A stretch of 64,000 nt of DNA from Desulfuribacillus alkaliarsenatis. Lineage in GTDB: Bacteria; Bacillota; Bacilli; Desulfuribacillales; Desulfuribacillaceae. Within the stretch, counting starts at the first letter, position 1, and the number at the start of each line of letters is the position of its first letter. The notes under the pieces are model-generated. The model ran no database searches. It was not told the DNA's origin and saw nothing but the letters and a program-made list of their open reading frames with translations. The translations under genes were made by a program, and so were the position numbers. The stretch spans positions 186,001 to 250,000 of the forward strand of contig NZ_MIJE01000001.1 of the NCBI RefSeq assembly GCF_001730225.1, read 5' to 3'. Positions 16,063 through 26,596 of the stretch are shown in pieces.

Positions 16063-17361
16063 ATGAGTGTTAAATGGGAGAAAGTGGATACTAACAAGGT
16101 GAAATTGCAAATTGAGGCAAGCGCGGAGATTGTAAACAAAGGTCTCGATTTTGCATTTAAAAAAGTTGTAAAGGATGTAAACGTCCCAGGATTTCGTAAA
16201 GGTAAAGTACCACGTAAGATTTTTGAACAAAAGTTTGGCGTAGAAGCATTATATAATGACGCTTTAGACCATATCCTTCCAGAAGTTTATGATAATGCTA
16301 TCAAGGAAGCTGGTATTACACCTGTAAGTAAGCCAGACATTGAAATAGAAGAAATGGGTAAGGATCAACCACTTCGTTTAACTGCAGAAGTTTTTGTTAA
16401 GCCAGAAGTTGAATTAGGCGAATACAAAGGATTAGAGCTTAAAGAAGAGAAAACCTTTGAAGTTGAAGATGTAGAAGTAGATAATGAGTTAGAGACATAT
16501 AGAGATCGCAATGCACAGCTAGAAGTTATTGAAGACGGTGAAGTGCAAACTGGTGATACAACAAAGATTGACTTCGAAGGCTTTAAAGACGGAGTTGCAT
16601 TCCAAGGTGGTAAAGGTGAAGACTACCCACTAGAAATCGGCTCTGGAAGCTTTATTCCAGGGTTTGAAGAGCAACTAGTAGGTATGAAGCTTAATGAAGA
16701 GAAGGAAATTGAAGTTACATTCCCTGAAGAATACCACTCTGAAGAACTAGCTGGAGCACCAGTTACATTCAAAGTTAAAATAAACGAGATTAAGCGTAAA
16801 AACGTGCCAGCATTAGACGACGAATTAGCTAAAGACGTTAGTGAATTTGAAACGTTAGATGAGCTAAAAGAAGATATTCGCAAGAAGCTGGTAGAGAAAA
16901 GAGAAGCTGAAGCTAAGGACTACAAACGTGAGTTAGCTGTTAATCAAGCTGTCGACAATGCAAATCTTGATATACCAGAGTCAATGATTGAGACAGAAGT
17001 TGAACAAATGGTAAAAGACTTTGAGCAACGCATGCAATACCAAGGTATGAATATGGATATGTACCTTCAATATACAGGTCAATCAAAAGAAGATTTTGAA
17101 GCACAATTTAAAGTTGAAGCAGAAAGAAGAGTTCGCAGTCAAATGGTTTTAGAAGCGATTGCTAATACTGAAAACATCGAAATTACTGACCAAGATATTG
17201 ATGACGAAATTGCTGTAATTGCAGATATGTATAAGAAGCAACCAGAGGAAGTTAAATCAATCTTAGTAGCCCAAGGTAATCTTGAGCCATTAAAGAATGA
17301 GCTTGCAATGCGTAAAGCAGTTGAGTTCCTTGTGGAAAACAGCACATACAATAAAGAGTAA
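16063..17361 (+). CDS. tig: Trigger factor
   Basis: Ribosome-bound chaperone and peptidyl-prolyl isomerase. The ribosome-binding signature VPGFRKGKVPRKIF lies at about 46-59. The central FKBP-type domain (about 160-245) has TKIDFEGFKDGVAFQGGKGEDYPLEIGSG-like core residues, and the long helical C-terminal chaperone arm follows. The 432-residue length is normal. AAGGAGG precedes the ATG. It stands at the head of the tig-clpP-clpX block, as in many Firmicutes and proteobacteria. Confidence 0.97.
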   Translation: MSVKWEKVDTNKVKLQIEASAEIVNKGLDFAFKKVVKDVNVPGFRKGKVPRKIFEQKFGVEALYNDALDHILPEVYDNAIKEAGITPVSKPDIEIEEMGKDQPLRLTAEVFVKPEVELGEYKGLELKEEKTFEVEDVEVDNELETYRDRNAQLEVIEDGEVQTGDTTKIDFEGFKDGVAFQGGKGEDYPLEIGSGSFIPGFEEQLVGMKLNEEKEIEVTFPEEYHSEELAGAPVTFKVKINEIKRKNVPALDDELAKDVSEFETLDELKEDIRKKLVEKREAEAKDYKRELAVNQAVDNANLDIPESMIETEVEQMVKDFEQRMQYQGMNMDMYLQYTGQSKEDFEAQFKVEAERRVRSQMVLEAIANTENIEITDQDIDDEIAVIADMYKKQPEEVKSILVAQGNLEPLKNELAMRKAVEFLVENSTYNKE

Positions 17362-17460
17362 ATACAACACATACAAAAAAGAGTAATTTCGAAAAATGTA
17401 GTATAGTAGATAATATATTAGAATTATCCTAATATACAGGTTGTATAAGGAGGGGTAACG

Positions 17461-18051
17461 ATGAACTTAGTACCTATGGTAGTTGAACAAACTGGTCGTG
17501 GTGAAAGAGCCTATGACATTTACTCTCGCCTACTTAAAGATCGTATAATATTTTTAGGCAGTGGCATTGATGATAATGTAGCTAATTCAATAGTTGCGCA
17601 ATTATTGTTTTTGGCTGCGGAGGACCCAGATAAGGATATAAGCTTGTATATCAACAGCCCTGGCGGATCTGTTTCCGCTGGATTAGCAATATACGATACA
17701 ATGCAATATATTAAACCAAAGGTTTCAACTATTTGCATAGGAATTGCTGCAAGTATGGGCGCATTCTTGCTAGCTGCTGGAGAAAAAGGCAAGCGTTTTG
17801 CTTTGCCAAACAGTGAGATTTTAATTCACCAACCGCTTGGTGGAGTTAAAGGTCAAGCTTCTGATATTAAAATACATGCAGAGCATATTCTTAAGACACG
17901 CGACCGTTTAAACAAAATTTTAGCAGAACGTACTGGTCAACCTATAGAGAAAATCGAAAAGGACACAGATCGAGACAATATCATGAGTGCAGAAGAAGGT
18001 AAAGCCTATGGTATCGTTGATGAAGTTATAACTGCTAAAGAAGCTAAATAG
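17461..18051 (+). CDS. clpP: ATP-dependent Clp protease proteolytic subunit
   Basis: Serine protease that forms the ClpXP/ClpCP barrel. The canonical triad is at its canonical numbering: Ser98 in GIAASMG, His123 in LIHQPLGG and Asp172 in DRDNIMSA. The N-terminal [23 protein letters not shown] block is typical. It lies directly before clpX (15 bases apart). In B. subtilis clpP is elsewhere, so this tig-clpP-clpX order is the one shared with clostridia and proteobacteria. No CtsR-type operator is visible upstream. Confidence 0.98.
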   Translation: MNLVPMVVEQTGRGERAYDIYSRLLKDRIIFLGSGIDDNVANSIVAQLLFLAAEDPDKDISLYINSPGGSVSAGLAIYDTMQYIKPKVSTICIGIAASMGAFLLAAGEKGKRFALPNSEILIHQPLGGVKGQASDIKIHAEHILKTRDRLNKILAERTGQPIEKIEKDTDRDNIMSAEEGKAYGIVDEVITAKEAK

Positions 18052-18066
18052 AGGGGTGAATACTCG

Positions 18067-19332
18067 ATGTTAAAATTTAATGACGAAAAAGGACAGCTAA
18101 AATGCTCCTTTTGCGGCAAAACCCAAGATCAAGTCCGAAAACTAGTCGCTGGCCCAGGGGTTTATATTTGTGATGAATGCATCGAGCTTTGCACTGAAAT
18201 TGTAGAAGAGGAATTAGGCAGTGAAGAAGAAGTAGAAATGCAGGAAGTACCTAAACCTACAGAAATACGAGAGGTTTTAGACCAATATGTAATTGGTCAG
18301 GAGAATGCAAAGAAGACACTAGCAGTTGCTGTTTACAATCACTACAAAAGAATTAATTCCGTGCAAAAAAATGATGACGTAGAGCTTCAAAAGTCCAATA
18401 TTCTATTGATTGGACCTACGGGAAGCGGTAAGACATTACTTGCGCAAACAATGGCAAAGATTTTAAATGTGCCATTCGCAATCGCTGATGCTACTAGCTT
18501 AACTGAAGCTGGCTACGTTGGTGAAGATGTAGAAAACATTTTACTTAAGCTAATTCAAGCTGCTGACTACGATGTGGAAAAAGCAGAACGGGGTATCATT
18601 TATATAGATGAAATCGACAAGATTGCCCGTAAGTCTGAAAATCCATCGATTACCCGTGATGTGTCTGGGGAAGGTGTTCAACAGGCAATCCTGAAAATTC
18701 TAGAAGGAACTACGGCTAGTGTCCCACCACAGGGCGGTAGAAAGCATCCACATCAAGAATTTATCCAAATTGATACTACAAACATTTTATTTATTTGTGG
18801 TGGTGCATTTGATGGTTTAGAGCAAATCATTAAGCGTCGTATGGGTAAAAAGGTTATTGGTTTTGGCTCAGAAGCAAAACCAACTAGCAAGGAAGAAGAA
18901 AAAGATAATCTGTTAAAGCATGTGTTGCCAGAGGACTTACTTAAATTCGGTTTAATTCCTGAGTTTATTGGTCGCTTACCAGTTCTTTCTACATTATCGA
19001 ACTTAGACGAAGAGGCACTAATCAGAATCCTAACTGAACCAAAGAACGCTTTAGTAAAGCAATACAAAAAACTCTTGGAAATTGATGGTGTTGAGCTTGA
19101 GTTTGATCAAGAAGCACTGGTTGAGATTGCGAAACAGGCTATCAAACGTAAAACAGGCGCTAGAGGACTGCGTTCAATCCTTGAGGGCATAATGCTCGAT
19201 ATTATGTACGAGGTACCAACTAGGGACGATATCGAGAGGTGCTGTATAAACACAGAGGTTGTTACGGAATCAAAGCAGCCAGAGCTTATTTTGAAAAAGA
19301 AGAAAAAGAAGAAAAACGAAGAAACAGCATAA
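18067..19332 (+). CDS. clpX: Clp protease ATPase subunit ClpX
   Basis: AAA+ unfoldase that feeds ClpP. The N-terminal C4 zinc finger uses Cys13, Cys16, Cys35 and Cys38. Walker A is GPTGSGKT (116-123), Walker B is [11 protein letters not shown], and the IGF-type ClpP-contact loop appears as VIGFGSEAK. The C-terminus ends in a Lys-rich tail with eight lysines. Normal length (421). It ends the operon at a strong terminator. Confidence 0.98.
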   Translation: MLKFNDEKGQLKCSFCGKTQDQVRKLVAGPGVYICDECIELCTEIVEEELGSEEEVEMQEVPKPTEIREVLDQYVIGQENAKKTLAVAVYNHYKRINSVQKNDDVELQKSNILLIGPTGSGKTLLAQTMAKILNVPFAIADATSLTEAGYVGEDVENILLKLIQAADYDVEKAERGIIYIDEIDKIARKSENPSITRDVSGEGVQQAILKILEGTTASVPPQGGRKHPHQEFIQIDTTNILFICGGAFDGLEQIIKRRMGKKVIGFGSEAKPTSKEEEKDNLLKHVLPEDLLKFGLIPEFIGRLPVLSTLSNLDEEALIRILTEPKNALVKQYKKLLEIDGVELEFDQEALVEIAKQAIKRKTGARGLRSILEGIMLDIMYEVPTRDDIERCCINTEVVTESKQPELILKKKKKKKNEETA

Positions 19333-19334
19333 AC

Positions 19335-19387
19335 AAAACCCTTTAAGAAACAGAGATTAAAAATCTGACTCTTAAGGGGTTTTTTTG
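19335..19387 (+). terminator. Terminator after clpX
   Basis: AAACCCTTTAAGA pairs with TCTTAAGGGGTTT and is followed by a T-run; a smaller AGATT/AATCT pairing fills the loop. Confidence 0.85.
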
Positions 19388-19461
19388 TAAGTAATTCATT
19401 GGATGTATGGGCAATATATAGTAGAACATAACCTAGAAAAGAAAAGGAGAGTAACACTACT

Positions 19462-20469
19462 ATGAGGAAAAATGCCCTACTGATGAATCTGATTGTTATT
19501 GTGATAGTAATTATTATTTCAGCATGTGCCCCACAAGCAGAACCATATCAAGCCCCTGAGCGAGATCCAATGCTGGTGCCGCCAGATGAGATAGTTTTAG
19601 TCGATGGTTTCGAACTAACGAACCGAGTTACAGAGGAGTGGAAACGCTCAGGTAAAATGTTTACACTTACTGGTCCTGCACAACGTGAAAGCTGTGCCGT
19701 AGCCTGTCATGATGGCTATGCTTTCTCGACAGGAGAATTTGCAAGGCAGCATATAGTCAGTATAGATTGTCAAGCATGTCATTCCGACCGTGCTTTAGAA
19801 TACTTAAGGAACGGAACTGTAGACGTACCATTTACAGACGAGCCGTTAGAAGCTGGAATGGGGGCATTGTGTATAACCTGTCACCATGGTCGTACTGACG
19901 CAAGGGCTAAGTATGAGATTTTTGCAAATGGTGGCGGTGTTAGGCTGACAGCTCCCCATCACGGCCCAGCGGCTCTTACCACAGGACTCGGAGGTATGGA
20001 GTATCCTAATGTAACCTATGGGCATTCGATAGCACATGAAAACCTGCAAGACACCTGTATCTCATGTCATATGCCTGAAACATTAGAGGGCTATGCGCTA
20101 CATACATTTGTACTTGACGATGCTTATGCACCAATAATTTGCGGCAATTGTCATGCGGGAATAACTGATTTTAATCTGAATGGTTTTCAAAACCAAGTGC
20201 TTGAATGGGTCTCGCAATTAGAGGATGCTATATTTGAGGAGACAGGTGCTATTGCATTGTCAGAAGGTGGAGGGCAGCTACTATTATTTACTGATGAAGA
20301 AAGAAGACAAAGGGTAAATCCTAGGGATGTGTCCTTAGAAGTATATGTAGCTGCATATAATGCTTATCTTGTAAGGTCTGATGGAAGCCTTGGTGTACAC
20401 AATCCACAATACACCAAGTCATTATTGCAGGAATCATATAGAGCATTAACGGGAGAAGACCTACGTTAA
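19462..20469 (+). CDS. Multiheme c-type cytochrome lipoprotein with one atypical CX3CH site
   Basis: A 335-residue exported lipoprotein (lipobox IISAC, Cys22). Four standard heme sites are CQACH (103-107), CITCH (137-141), CISCH (199-203) and CGNCH (227-231). A fifth site near the N-terminus reads CAVACH (78-83), a CX3CH spacing that is rare for heme c attachment. The C-terminal HNPQYTKSLLQESYRAL stretch resembles the end of NrfA-like cytochromes, where it packs as a long helix. Its position between clpX and lonB breaks the normal Bacillales order. It may be an electron carrier or small reductase; no substrate can be inferred. Confidence 0.8.
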   Translation: MRKNALLMNLIVIVIVIIISACAPQAEPYQAPERDPMLVPPDEIVLVDGFELTNRVTEEWKRSGKMFTLTGPAQRESCAVACHDGYAFSTGEFARQHIVSIDCQACHSDRALEYLRNGTVDVPFTDEPLEAGMGALCITCHHGRTDARAKYEIFANGGGVRLTAPHHGPAALTTGLGGMEYPNVTYGHSIAHENLQDTCISCHMPETLEGYALHTFVLDDAYAPIICGNCHAGITDFNLNGFQNQVLEWVSQLEDAIFEETGAIALSEGGGQLLLFTDEERRQRVNPRDVSLEVYVAAYNAYLVRSDGSLGVHNPQYTKSLLQESYRALTGEDLR

Positions 20470-20502
20470 AAAACTACATCATTAAAATAATTAAATTTAA
20501 AA

Positions 20503-20543
20503 ACGACCACTAATTAACTGTTTAAGTAAGTTATTAGTGGTCG
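20503..20543 (-). terminator. Terminator for the minus-strand diheme cytochrome (possibly bidirectional)
   Basis: CGACCACTAAT pairs with ATTAGTGGTCG. On the minus strand the stem is followed by a TTTTT run; on the plus strand it lies just after the multiheme gene. Confidence 0.7.
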
Positions 20544-20565
20544 CATGTTTATATAGTTTGTTTAT

Positions 20566-20595
20566 AAAAGCCTGTATGTAAGGAAAATTACAGGC
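20566..20595 (-). terminator. Second hairpin 3' of the minus-strand diheme cytochrome
   Basis: GCCTGTA/TACAGGC stem with a 12-base loop, followed on the minus strand by TTTT. It would be met first by transcripts of the gene at 20632-20979. Confidence 0.5.
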
Positions 20596-20631
20596 ATTGT
20601 ATTCGTTTGAAAAGTTTGTATAAGCACGTAA

Positions 20632-20979
20632 TTATTGAGGCTGATGGCAAGCTGTACAATTATCAAAATCGCCAAATTGTTCATGGGTAGCCGTGATATC
20701 TGAATGGCATTGCATACAGTTCTCATAGACACCATCTAAGGCATGGGGAATTGCACCTGCGTTTGCTGGTTGCTCACCGGGCTGATCGCCACCAGGCTGT
20801 TCACCATTAGGTTGCTGGCCAGGTTGTTCGCCGTTAGGGACTTCTCCAGGTGGTTCATCTATTGGCGGCTCATCTCCAGGATCCTGTGGAGCAGGCTCGT
20901 CTGTAGAGCCACAAGCTACAATGGTAAACGCCATTAAAGCTAAAATGAGTGTCAGTAGGAAAAATCTTTTTACATCCAT
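20632..20979 (-). CDS. Small diheme c-type cytochrome lipoprotein with Gly/Pro/Glu linker
   Basis: A 115-residue lipoprotein (TIVAC, Cys23), followed by a low-complexity linker of PGDEPP, PNGEQPG and GGDQPGEQP units (about 27-73) and two heme c motifs, CMQCH (88-92) and CTACH (108-112). ATG 20979 is set by a strong GGAGGTGAC ribosome site; the longer frame to 21024 would add residues before the signal peptide. It is transcribed against the flanking genes. The design equals that of the plus-strand 105-residue protein at 15460: anchor, flexible tether, diheme head. It probably shuttles electrons near the membrane or through the wall. Confidence 0.8.
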   Translation of the reverse strand: MDVKRFFLLTLILALMAFTIVACGSTDEPAPQDPGDEPPIDEPPGEVPNGEQPGQQPNGEQPGGDQPGEQPANAGAIPHALDGVYENCMQCHSDITATHEQFGDFDNCTACHQPQ

Positions 20980-21190
20980 ATATGTCACCTCCTTTGCAAC
21001 ATCATCTATGATTAGCTTGCCCATAAAATAAAGAAGTACCCATGAAAAAATGTAGTATTACAATTCTAAAAATTGCCGTTTAATTATGCAACATTAGGAA
21101 ATACTACAATTAACATGTAGCTATACGTTTTATTGCTAACTGCAATTAAGATTTACAAGCATCAATGATAATACTTAGGAGGTAGTAAAT

Positions 21191-22861
21191 ATGTCGATAC
21201 TAGTTATTGTGGGTTTTGTCCAAGCCTTCTTTGCCATAGTTATTGGGGTATACTTTTGGACTTTACTTAGGAATCAACGATCAAATCGAAGTGCAGTAGA
21301 AAGAGAATCCAAGAAAGAATTAGAAAAATTACAGCAGCTTCGTACTATTTCACTCACTGAACCGTTAGCAGAGAAAACAAGACCAACTAAGTTTTCTGAA
21401 ATTATAGGTCAGTCTGAGGGGTTAAAGTCTCTTAGGGCTGCGTTATGTGGACCAAATCCTCAGCATGTAATCATATACGGACCACCAGGTGTCGGTAAAA
21501 CCGCTGCAGCAAGGCTAGTTTTAGAAGAGGCGAAGAAAAACTCTGAATCACCCTTTAAATCGGATGCTAAGTTCACTGAAGTCGATGCTACTACGGCTCG
21601 CTTTGATGAAAGAGGTATTGCTGACCCATTAATTGGTTCCGTACATGATCCTATTTATCAGGGTGCTGGTGCTATGGGTATGGCAGGGATTCCGCAGCCA
21701 AAATACGGTGCAGTAACTAAGGCTCATGGTGGTATGCTGTTTATTGATGAAATAGGCGAATTACACCAGATTCAGATGAACAAACTACTAAAGGTATTAG
21801 AAGATCGTAAGGTCTTTCTAGAAAGTGCATATTATAGTTCAGAAAATACAAATATACCAAATCATGTCCATGACATATTCCAGAATGGCCTGCCAGCGGA
21901 CTTTAGACTTGTAGGGGCTACAACAAGAACTGCTGATGAAATTCCACCAGCAATTCGCTCCCGTTGCCTAGAGATTTTTTTCCGTGCGCTACTTCCTAAC
22001 GAAATAGCTATAATTGCAAGGAATGCCGTAGACAAAATCAACTTCACAATCGATAATCAAGGCATTGAAGTAGTGTCACAATATGCTACAAATGGCCGGG
22101 AAGCTGTTAATATTGTACAGATTTCAGCAGGCTTAGCTATTGGTGAAGGCCGTGAACATATCAAGACATCTGATGTAGAGTGGGTAGTACATAACAGCCA
22201 GATTTCACCGAGACAGGAGAAACGTATTCAAAATCAACCTCAGGTAGGCTTTATCAATGGACTAGCTGTTTATGGACCGAATATGGGGACGATTTTGGAG
22301 GTTGAGGTCTCGGCAATACCAACCCAGCGTAAGGGTGAAGTAATTATTACTGGTTTAATTGAAGAAGAGACCTTAGGTGGTGGACGACGGACGGTAAAAC
22401 GTAAAAGCATGGCGAAAGGTTCTGTCGAAAATGTACTAACAGTATTACGTAAATATATGGATGTTGATGCTAGCAAATTTGATATACATCTTAACTTCCC
22501 AGGAGGGATTCCAATCGACGGTCCGTCAGCGGGTGTTACTATTGCCACAGGCATTTATTCGGCAATAAAAAACCTACCTATAAGCAATACAATTGCAATG
22601 ACAGGGGAAATTAGTATCCATGGGAACGTTAAGCCTGTCGGTGGCGTAATCTCTAAGGTAGAGGCAGCCAAGCTAGCAGGCGTGAAAAAGGTTTACATTC
22701 CAAAGGAAAATTGGCAGGAAATCTTTAACGAAATGCAAGGAATTGAGGTAGTCGCTGTAGAAAGGTTAGAGGAAGTATTAGAGGGAGTATTTCAGGAGCA
22801 AGAGATTGAAGGAAGTATTCCAGTACCAACGGGCGAGGTATTATCTGCATCAACATTATAG
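21191..22861 (+). CDS. lonB: LonB-type membrane-anchored AAA+ protease
   Basis: An N-terminal membrane segment (about 3-25) is followed by an AAA+ domain with Walker A GPPGVGKT and Walker B MLFIDEIGELH. The C-terminal Lon protease domain carries the Ser446/Lys489 dyad (GPSAGV and VISKVEAAK). No LonA-type N-terminal substrate domain is present. At 556 residues this matches Bacillus LonB, which acts in the forespore and is normally sigma-F controlled; I cannot confirm such a promoter here. It lies upstream of lonA as in B. subtilis. Confidence 0.93.
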   Translation: MSILVIVGFVQAFFAIVIGVYFWTLLRNQRSNRSAVERESKKELEKLQQLRTISLTEPLAEKTRPTKFSEIIGQSEGLKSLRAALCGPNPQHVIIYGPPGVGKTAAARLVLEEAKKNSESPFKSDAKFTEVDATTARFDERGIADPLIGSVHDPIYQGAGAMGMAGIPQPKYGAVTKAHGGMLFIDEIGELHQIQMNKLLKVLEDRKVFLESAYYSSENTNIPNHVHDIFQNGLPADFRLVGATTRTADEIPPAIRSRCLEIFFRALLPNEIAIIARNAVDKINFTIDNQGIEVVSQYATNGREAVNIVQISAGLAIGEGREHIKTSDVEWVVHNSQISPRQEKRIQNQPQVGFINGLAVYGPNMGTILEVEVSAIPTQRKGEVIITGLIEEETLGGGRRTVKRKSMAKGSVENVLTVLRKYMDVDASKFDIHLNFPGGIPIDGPSAGVTIATGIYSAIKNLPISNTIAMTGEISIHGNVKPVGGVISKVEAAKLAGVKKVYIPKENWQEIFNEMQGIEVVAVERLEEVLEGVFQEQEIEGSIPVPTGEVLSASTL

Positions 22862-22988
22862 AAGATATTATAGAAGCGTTCTTAATTATTAGACAAACCC
22901 AATATTTTCAGTTAAAATGTTAAGCAGACCGTAGGATAGTAAACTTAGCTTTGCTTATATAAAGCGGTTGCAGAAAGAGGGGAGAATC

Positions 22989-25370
22989 ATGGCAGTAAAC
23001 GATAAAAAAATAATACCAGTTATGCCACTGCGCGGATTGATTGTTTACCCAAGTATGGTATTACACTTAGATGTGGGTCGCCAGAAATCGGTAAACGCAC
23101 TTGAGCAAGCAATGGTTGATGATAGCTTGATACTTCTTGTTTCACAGAAGGATGTCCAAATCGACGATCCAGAAATCCATGAAGTATTTCATGTTGGTAC
23201 AGTAGCAAAGGTTCGTCAAATGCTTAAACTACCTAATGATACCATTAGAGTACTGGTTGAAGGCTTACATAGAGCACAAATCACAGAATTTCTTGATAAT
23301 GAATCATACTACGAGGCTAGTTACCAAGAGATAATCGAGACAAATGAGCAGCCTTTGGAAACGGAAGCTCTAATGCGTCTTGTATTGGCTCAGTTTGAAC
23401 AATATATAAAAATTTCTAAAAAAATTAATCAGGAGACCCTTTCATCTATTAGTGATATAGAAGAGCCTGGGCGTCTTGCTGACTTAATAAGCTCGCACCT
23501 TACATTAAAGCTTAAGGATAAACAAGAAATACTTGAAATCAGCGATATAGCTGGTCGGCTAGAGAAAATACATGAAATTTTAAACAATGAACAAGAAGTT
23601 CTAGAGTTAGAAAAGAAAATTGGTCAACGCGTTAAGAAGCAAATGGAAAAAACGCAAAAGGAATACTATCTGCGTGAGCAAATAAAAGCAATTCAAAAGG
23701 AGCTCGGTGAAAAAGAGGGCCGACTACAAGAAGGTGCTGAGTTAAGGGAAAAGCTTGCAGGCAAAAAACTACCAGACAATGTTAAAGAAAAAGTAGTTAA
23801 AGAAATTGAGCGTCTTGAAAAAATGCCACAAAGCTCTGCTGAAGGTACAGTCGTTCGCAACTATATTGAATGGCTACTCGATGTACCTTGGCTAGAAACT
23901 ACGGATGATGAGATTGATATCGACAACTGTGAAAAAATTCTTAATGAAGATCATTACGGTTTAGATAAAGTCAAGGAGCGCATCCTAGAATACCTTGCTG
24001 TACAACAAATGGTAGGCAAGCTAAAAGGTCCGATTATTTGTTTTGTAGGTCCTCCTGGGGTTGGTAAGACATCCTTTGCTAAATCCATTTCCAGGGCTAT
24101 TAATCGTAAGTTCGTCCGAATATCCTTAGGTGGGGTACGTGACGAAGCAGAAATACGTGGACATAGAAGAACCTATGTAGGAGCTATGCCAGGTAGAATT
24201 ATGCAGGGTATGAAAACGGCTGGAACTATAAATCCCGTATTTCTTCTAGATGAAATAGATAAAATGAGTATGGATTTCCGAGGTGATCCGTCAGCGGCGC
24301 TACTAGAAGTCCTTGATCCAGAACAGAACAACAGCTTTAGTGACCATTATATCGAAATGCCCTATGATTTATCTAAGGTAATGTTTATTACAACGGCTAA
24401 TAGTATTGCGGGTATACCTAGACCTTTATTAGATAGAATGGAGCTAGTTCATATTCCTGGCTATACTGAGCTAGAGAAGCAAAAAATTGCTGAAGGATAT
24501 CTAATACCGAAGCAATTAAAAGAGCATGGACTAACTAAGGAACAGGTGAAAATAAATATTGAAGTTGTAGAAAAGGTTATTCGCGAATACACGAGAGAAG
24601 CTGGTGTGCGTAATCTAGAGAGACAAATGGCTACCCTGTGCCGTAAGGCTGCTAAAATCCTAGTTTCTAAGAAACGCAAGCGCGTGCTATTTACATCAAC
24701 CAATCTAGACAAGTATCTAGGCCCTAGTCGTTACCGTTTTGGCCTAGCAGAGAAGGAAGACCAGGTCGGAGTTGCTACAGGATTAGCATGGACAGAAATG
24801 GGTGGAGATACACTATCTATCGAAGTAGCTATCACAAAGGGTAAAGGCAAATTAACCTTGACAGGTAAGCTAGGTTCAGTAATGCAAGAGTCAGCCCAAG
24901 CAGCCTTCAGTTATATTCGTTCTCGGAGCGAATCCCTTGATATTGAACAAGATTTCTACGAAAAATATGATGTTCATATACACGTTCCAGAAGGAGCAAC
25001 GCCAAAGGATGGTCCATCAGCAGGAATTTCCATGGCAACAGCTATGGTGTCTGCATTTACTGGAGTACCCGTAGCTAAAGAGGTAGCTATGACGGGTGAA
25101 ATCACCTTAAGGGGCAGAGTCTTACCTATTGGTGGTGTCAAAGAAAAGGTGCTAAGCGCCCATAGAGCAGGAATCACAACAGTCATACTGCCAAAAGAAA
25201 ATGAAAAGGATTTACAGGATGTACCACAAAGTGTATTAAAAACACTAGAAGTGCATTTAGTAGAGCACTTAGACGAGGTATTAGAGCTTGCCATTCGCAA
25301 GCAGATAAATACTCCGCCATACGTTGCTGAAGCACAGTCGTCGGAATATATTGCAGGTGATCAAACATGA
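22989..25370 (+). CDS. lonA: ATP-dependent protease LonA
   Basis: Cytosolic quality-control protease. Order of domains: N-terminal substrate domain (about 10-200), coiled-coil linker, AAA+ with [13 protein letters not shown] Walker A and FLLDEIDKM Walker B, and the protease domain with catalytic Ser677 (KDGPSAG) and Lys720 (GGVKEK). The length of 793 is standard. ATG 22989 is chosen behind a GGGGAG ribosome site; the earlier ATG at 22968 would place the ribosome site inside the protein. The stop overlaps the start of ysxC by four bases (ATGA), which implies translational coupling. Confidence 0.97.
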   Translation: MAVNDKKIIPVMPLRGLIVYPSMVLHLDVGRQKSVNALEQAMVDDSLILLVSQKDVQIDDPEIHEVFHVGTVAKVRQMLKLPNDTIRVLVEGLHRAQITEFLDNESYYEASYQEIIETNEQPLETEALMRLVLAQFEQYIKISKKINQETLSSISDIEEPGRLADLISSHLTLKLKDKQEILEISDIAGRLEKIHEILNNEQEVLELEKKIGQRVKKQMEKTQKEYYLREQIKAIQKELGEKEGRLQEGAELREKLAGKKLPDNVKEKVVKEIERLEKMPQSSAEGTVVRNYIEWLLDVPWLETTDDEIDIDNCEKILNEDHYGLDKVKERILEYLAVQQMVGKLKGPIICFVGPPGVGKTSFAKSISRAINRKFVRISLGGVRDEAEIRGHRRTYVGAMPGRIMQGMKTAGTINPVFLLDEIDKMSMDFRGDPSAALLEVLDPEQNNSFSDHYIEMPYDLSKVMFITTANSIAGIPRPLLDRMELVHIPGYTELEKQKIAEGYLIPKQLKEHGLTKEQVKINIEVVEKVIREYTREAGVRNLERQMATLCRKAAKILVSKKRKRVLFTSTNLDKYLGPSRYRFGLAEKEDQVGVATGLAWTEMGGDTLSIEVAITKGKGKLTLTGKLGSVMQESAQAAFSYIRSRSESLDIEQDFYEKYDVHIHVPEGATPKDGPSAGISMATAMVSAFTGVPVAKEVAMTGEITLRGRVLPIGGVKEKVLSAHRAGITTVILPKENEKDLQDVPQSVLKTLEVHLVEHLDEVLELAIRKQINTPPYVAEAQSSEYIAGDQT

Positions 25371-25960
25371 AGGTAAATAAAGCGGAAATCGTTATATCTG
25401 CAGTACAGCCCGAGCAATACCCAAAGGCACCAATTCCGGAAATAGCATTAGCAGGACGTTCGAATGTGGGCAAATCATCTTTGATTAATACACTTATTCA
25501 ACGTAAGAACTTAGCCCGTACAAGTTCAAGTCCAGGTAAAACACAGACCCTTAACTTCTACCTAATCAATGATATTATGCATTTCGTTGATTTGCCAGGT
25601 TATGGATATGCTAAAGTGCCAAAAACATTACGTGCTGAATGGGGTAAGATGATCGAAACATACTTAACATCGCGGGAGCAGTTAAAGGCCGTATTTCATA
25701 TCATAGATTTGCGTCATCCACCTACTAAGGATGATAAACTAATGTATGAATGGATGTCCCATTTTGATATTCCCCATGAAGTCATAGCAACAAAGCATGA
25801 CAAAATACCGAAAACAAAGGCACCTAGACACGCGAAGATTATTCGTGAGGAACTGGGTATGCCAAAGGGTAAGCATCCGATACTATTTTCAAGTGAAACT
25901 GGTTTAGGTAAGGATGAAGTATGGAAGACAATCTATGAATTATGTGATATACGACCATAA
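25367..25960 (+). CDS. ysxC: Ribosome biogenesis GTPase YsxC/EngB
   Basis: Essential GTPase of 50S subunit assembly. G1 [10 protein letters not shown]3 [10 protein letters not shown] and G4 TKHDKIPK are all in place, and 197 residues is the family length. The gene overlaps lonA by four bases. In B. subtilis ysxC precedes hemA directly; here about 13 kb of respiratory genes separate them. Confidence 0.96.
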   Translation: MKVNKAEIVISAVQPEQYPKAPIPEIALAGRSNVGKSSLINTLIQRKNLARTSSSPGKTQTLNFYLINDIMHFVDLPGYGYAKVPKTLRAEWGKMIETYLTSREQLKAVFHIIDLRHPPTKDDKLMYEWMSHFDIPHEVIATKHDKIPKTKAPRHAKIIREELGMPKGKHPILFSSETGLGKDEVWKTIYELCDIRP

Positions 25961-26008
25961 CCTAATCTCCAAAAATATATACAAAAATAGTTGAATATTA
26001 TAAATATT

Positions 26009-26036
26009 AAAGCACCTTATTATAGGGTGCTTTTTT
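26009..26036 (+). terminator. Terminator after ysxC
   Basis: AAAGCACC and GGGTGCTTT flank an eight-base loop, followed by a T-run. Any gene model that reads through this stem into nrfH is unlikely. Confidence 0.85.
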
Positions 26037-26128
26037 GTATGGGAAAATACGTCCATAAAAGACTAACAACAGCTTTTTTTGTAAATACTGTATATATGAT
26101 AAAGAAAACTAAAAAGGGGAGCAACAAG

Positions 26129-26596
26129 ATGAGTCGAAAGGCAATTATCATAGTAGCAGTAATCATAATCATTGCCGTAATAGTTTTATTTCCCACTTTA
26201 AGTGGCGGTATAGCATATTTCTTAGAGGACCCTGAAGCATGTACAACCTGTCATATAATGAATCCATATTATTACTCGTGGGCCGATTCAGCCCACGCTG
26301 ATGAAGCAACATGTAACGATTGTCATGTGGCCAAGGGCCCAGTAGTAGAGTGGACTAGTAAGGGGCATGCTGCGGTGCGCCATGCTTGGGTATTTTTTTT
26401 ACGTCAAACTCCTGATGTGATAGATATACACCCAACACTTAGCATCCCAATTATTCAAGATAACTGTGTTCGATGCCACTTCGAAGAAGTTAATAAAACA
26501 AACCTAATAGGTGAGTTAGGTGATCATAAGACATGTATAGACTGCCATAGACACACACCACATGGTGAGTTTATTCAGAATGATAGACGTTCATAG
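26129..26596 (+). CDS. nrfH: Tetraheme quinol dehydrogenase NrfH (membrane anchor of NrfA)
   Basis: NapC/NirT/NrfH family. A single N-terminal membrane helix (about 5-28) is followed by four heme c sites: CTTCH, CNDCH, CVRCH and CIDCH. NrfH takes electrons from menaquinol and passes them to NrfA on the outer face of the membrane. The MNPYYYSWADSAH segment after heme 1 is typical. ATG 26129 follows AAAAGGGGAGC; the longer open frame from 25991 runs through the preceding terminator and is rejected. The stop lies inside the first unit of a 22-bp tandem repeat. nrfA follows. Confidence 0.93.
   Translation: MSRKAIIIVAVIIIIAVIVLFPTLSGGIAYFLEDPEACTTCHIMNPYYYSWADSAHADEATCNDCHVAKGPVVEWTSKGHAAVRHAWVFFLRQTPDVIDIHPTLSIPIIQDNCVRCHFEEVNKTNLIGELGDHKTCIDCHRHTPHGEFIQNDRRS

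Noticed and set aside
25991-26128. Extended N-terminus of NrfH
   Set aside because: It would read through a strong terminator (26009-26036) and has no ribosome site; AAAAGGGGAGC and a membrane helix favour ATG 26129.
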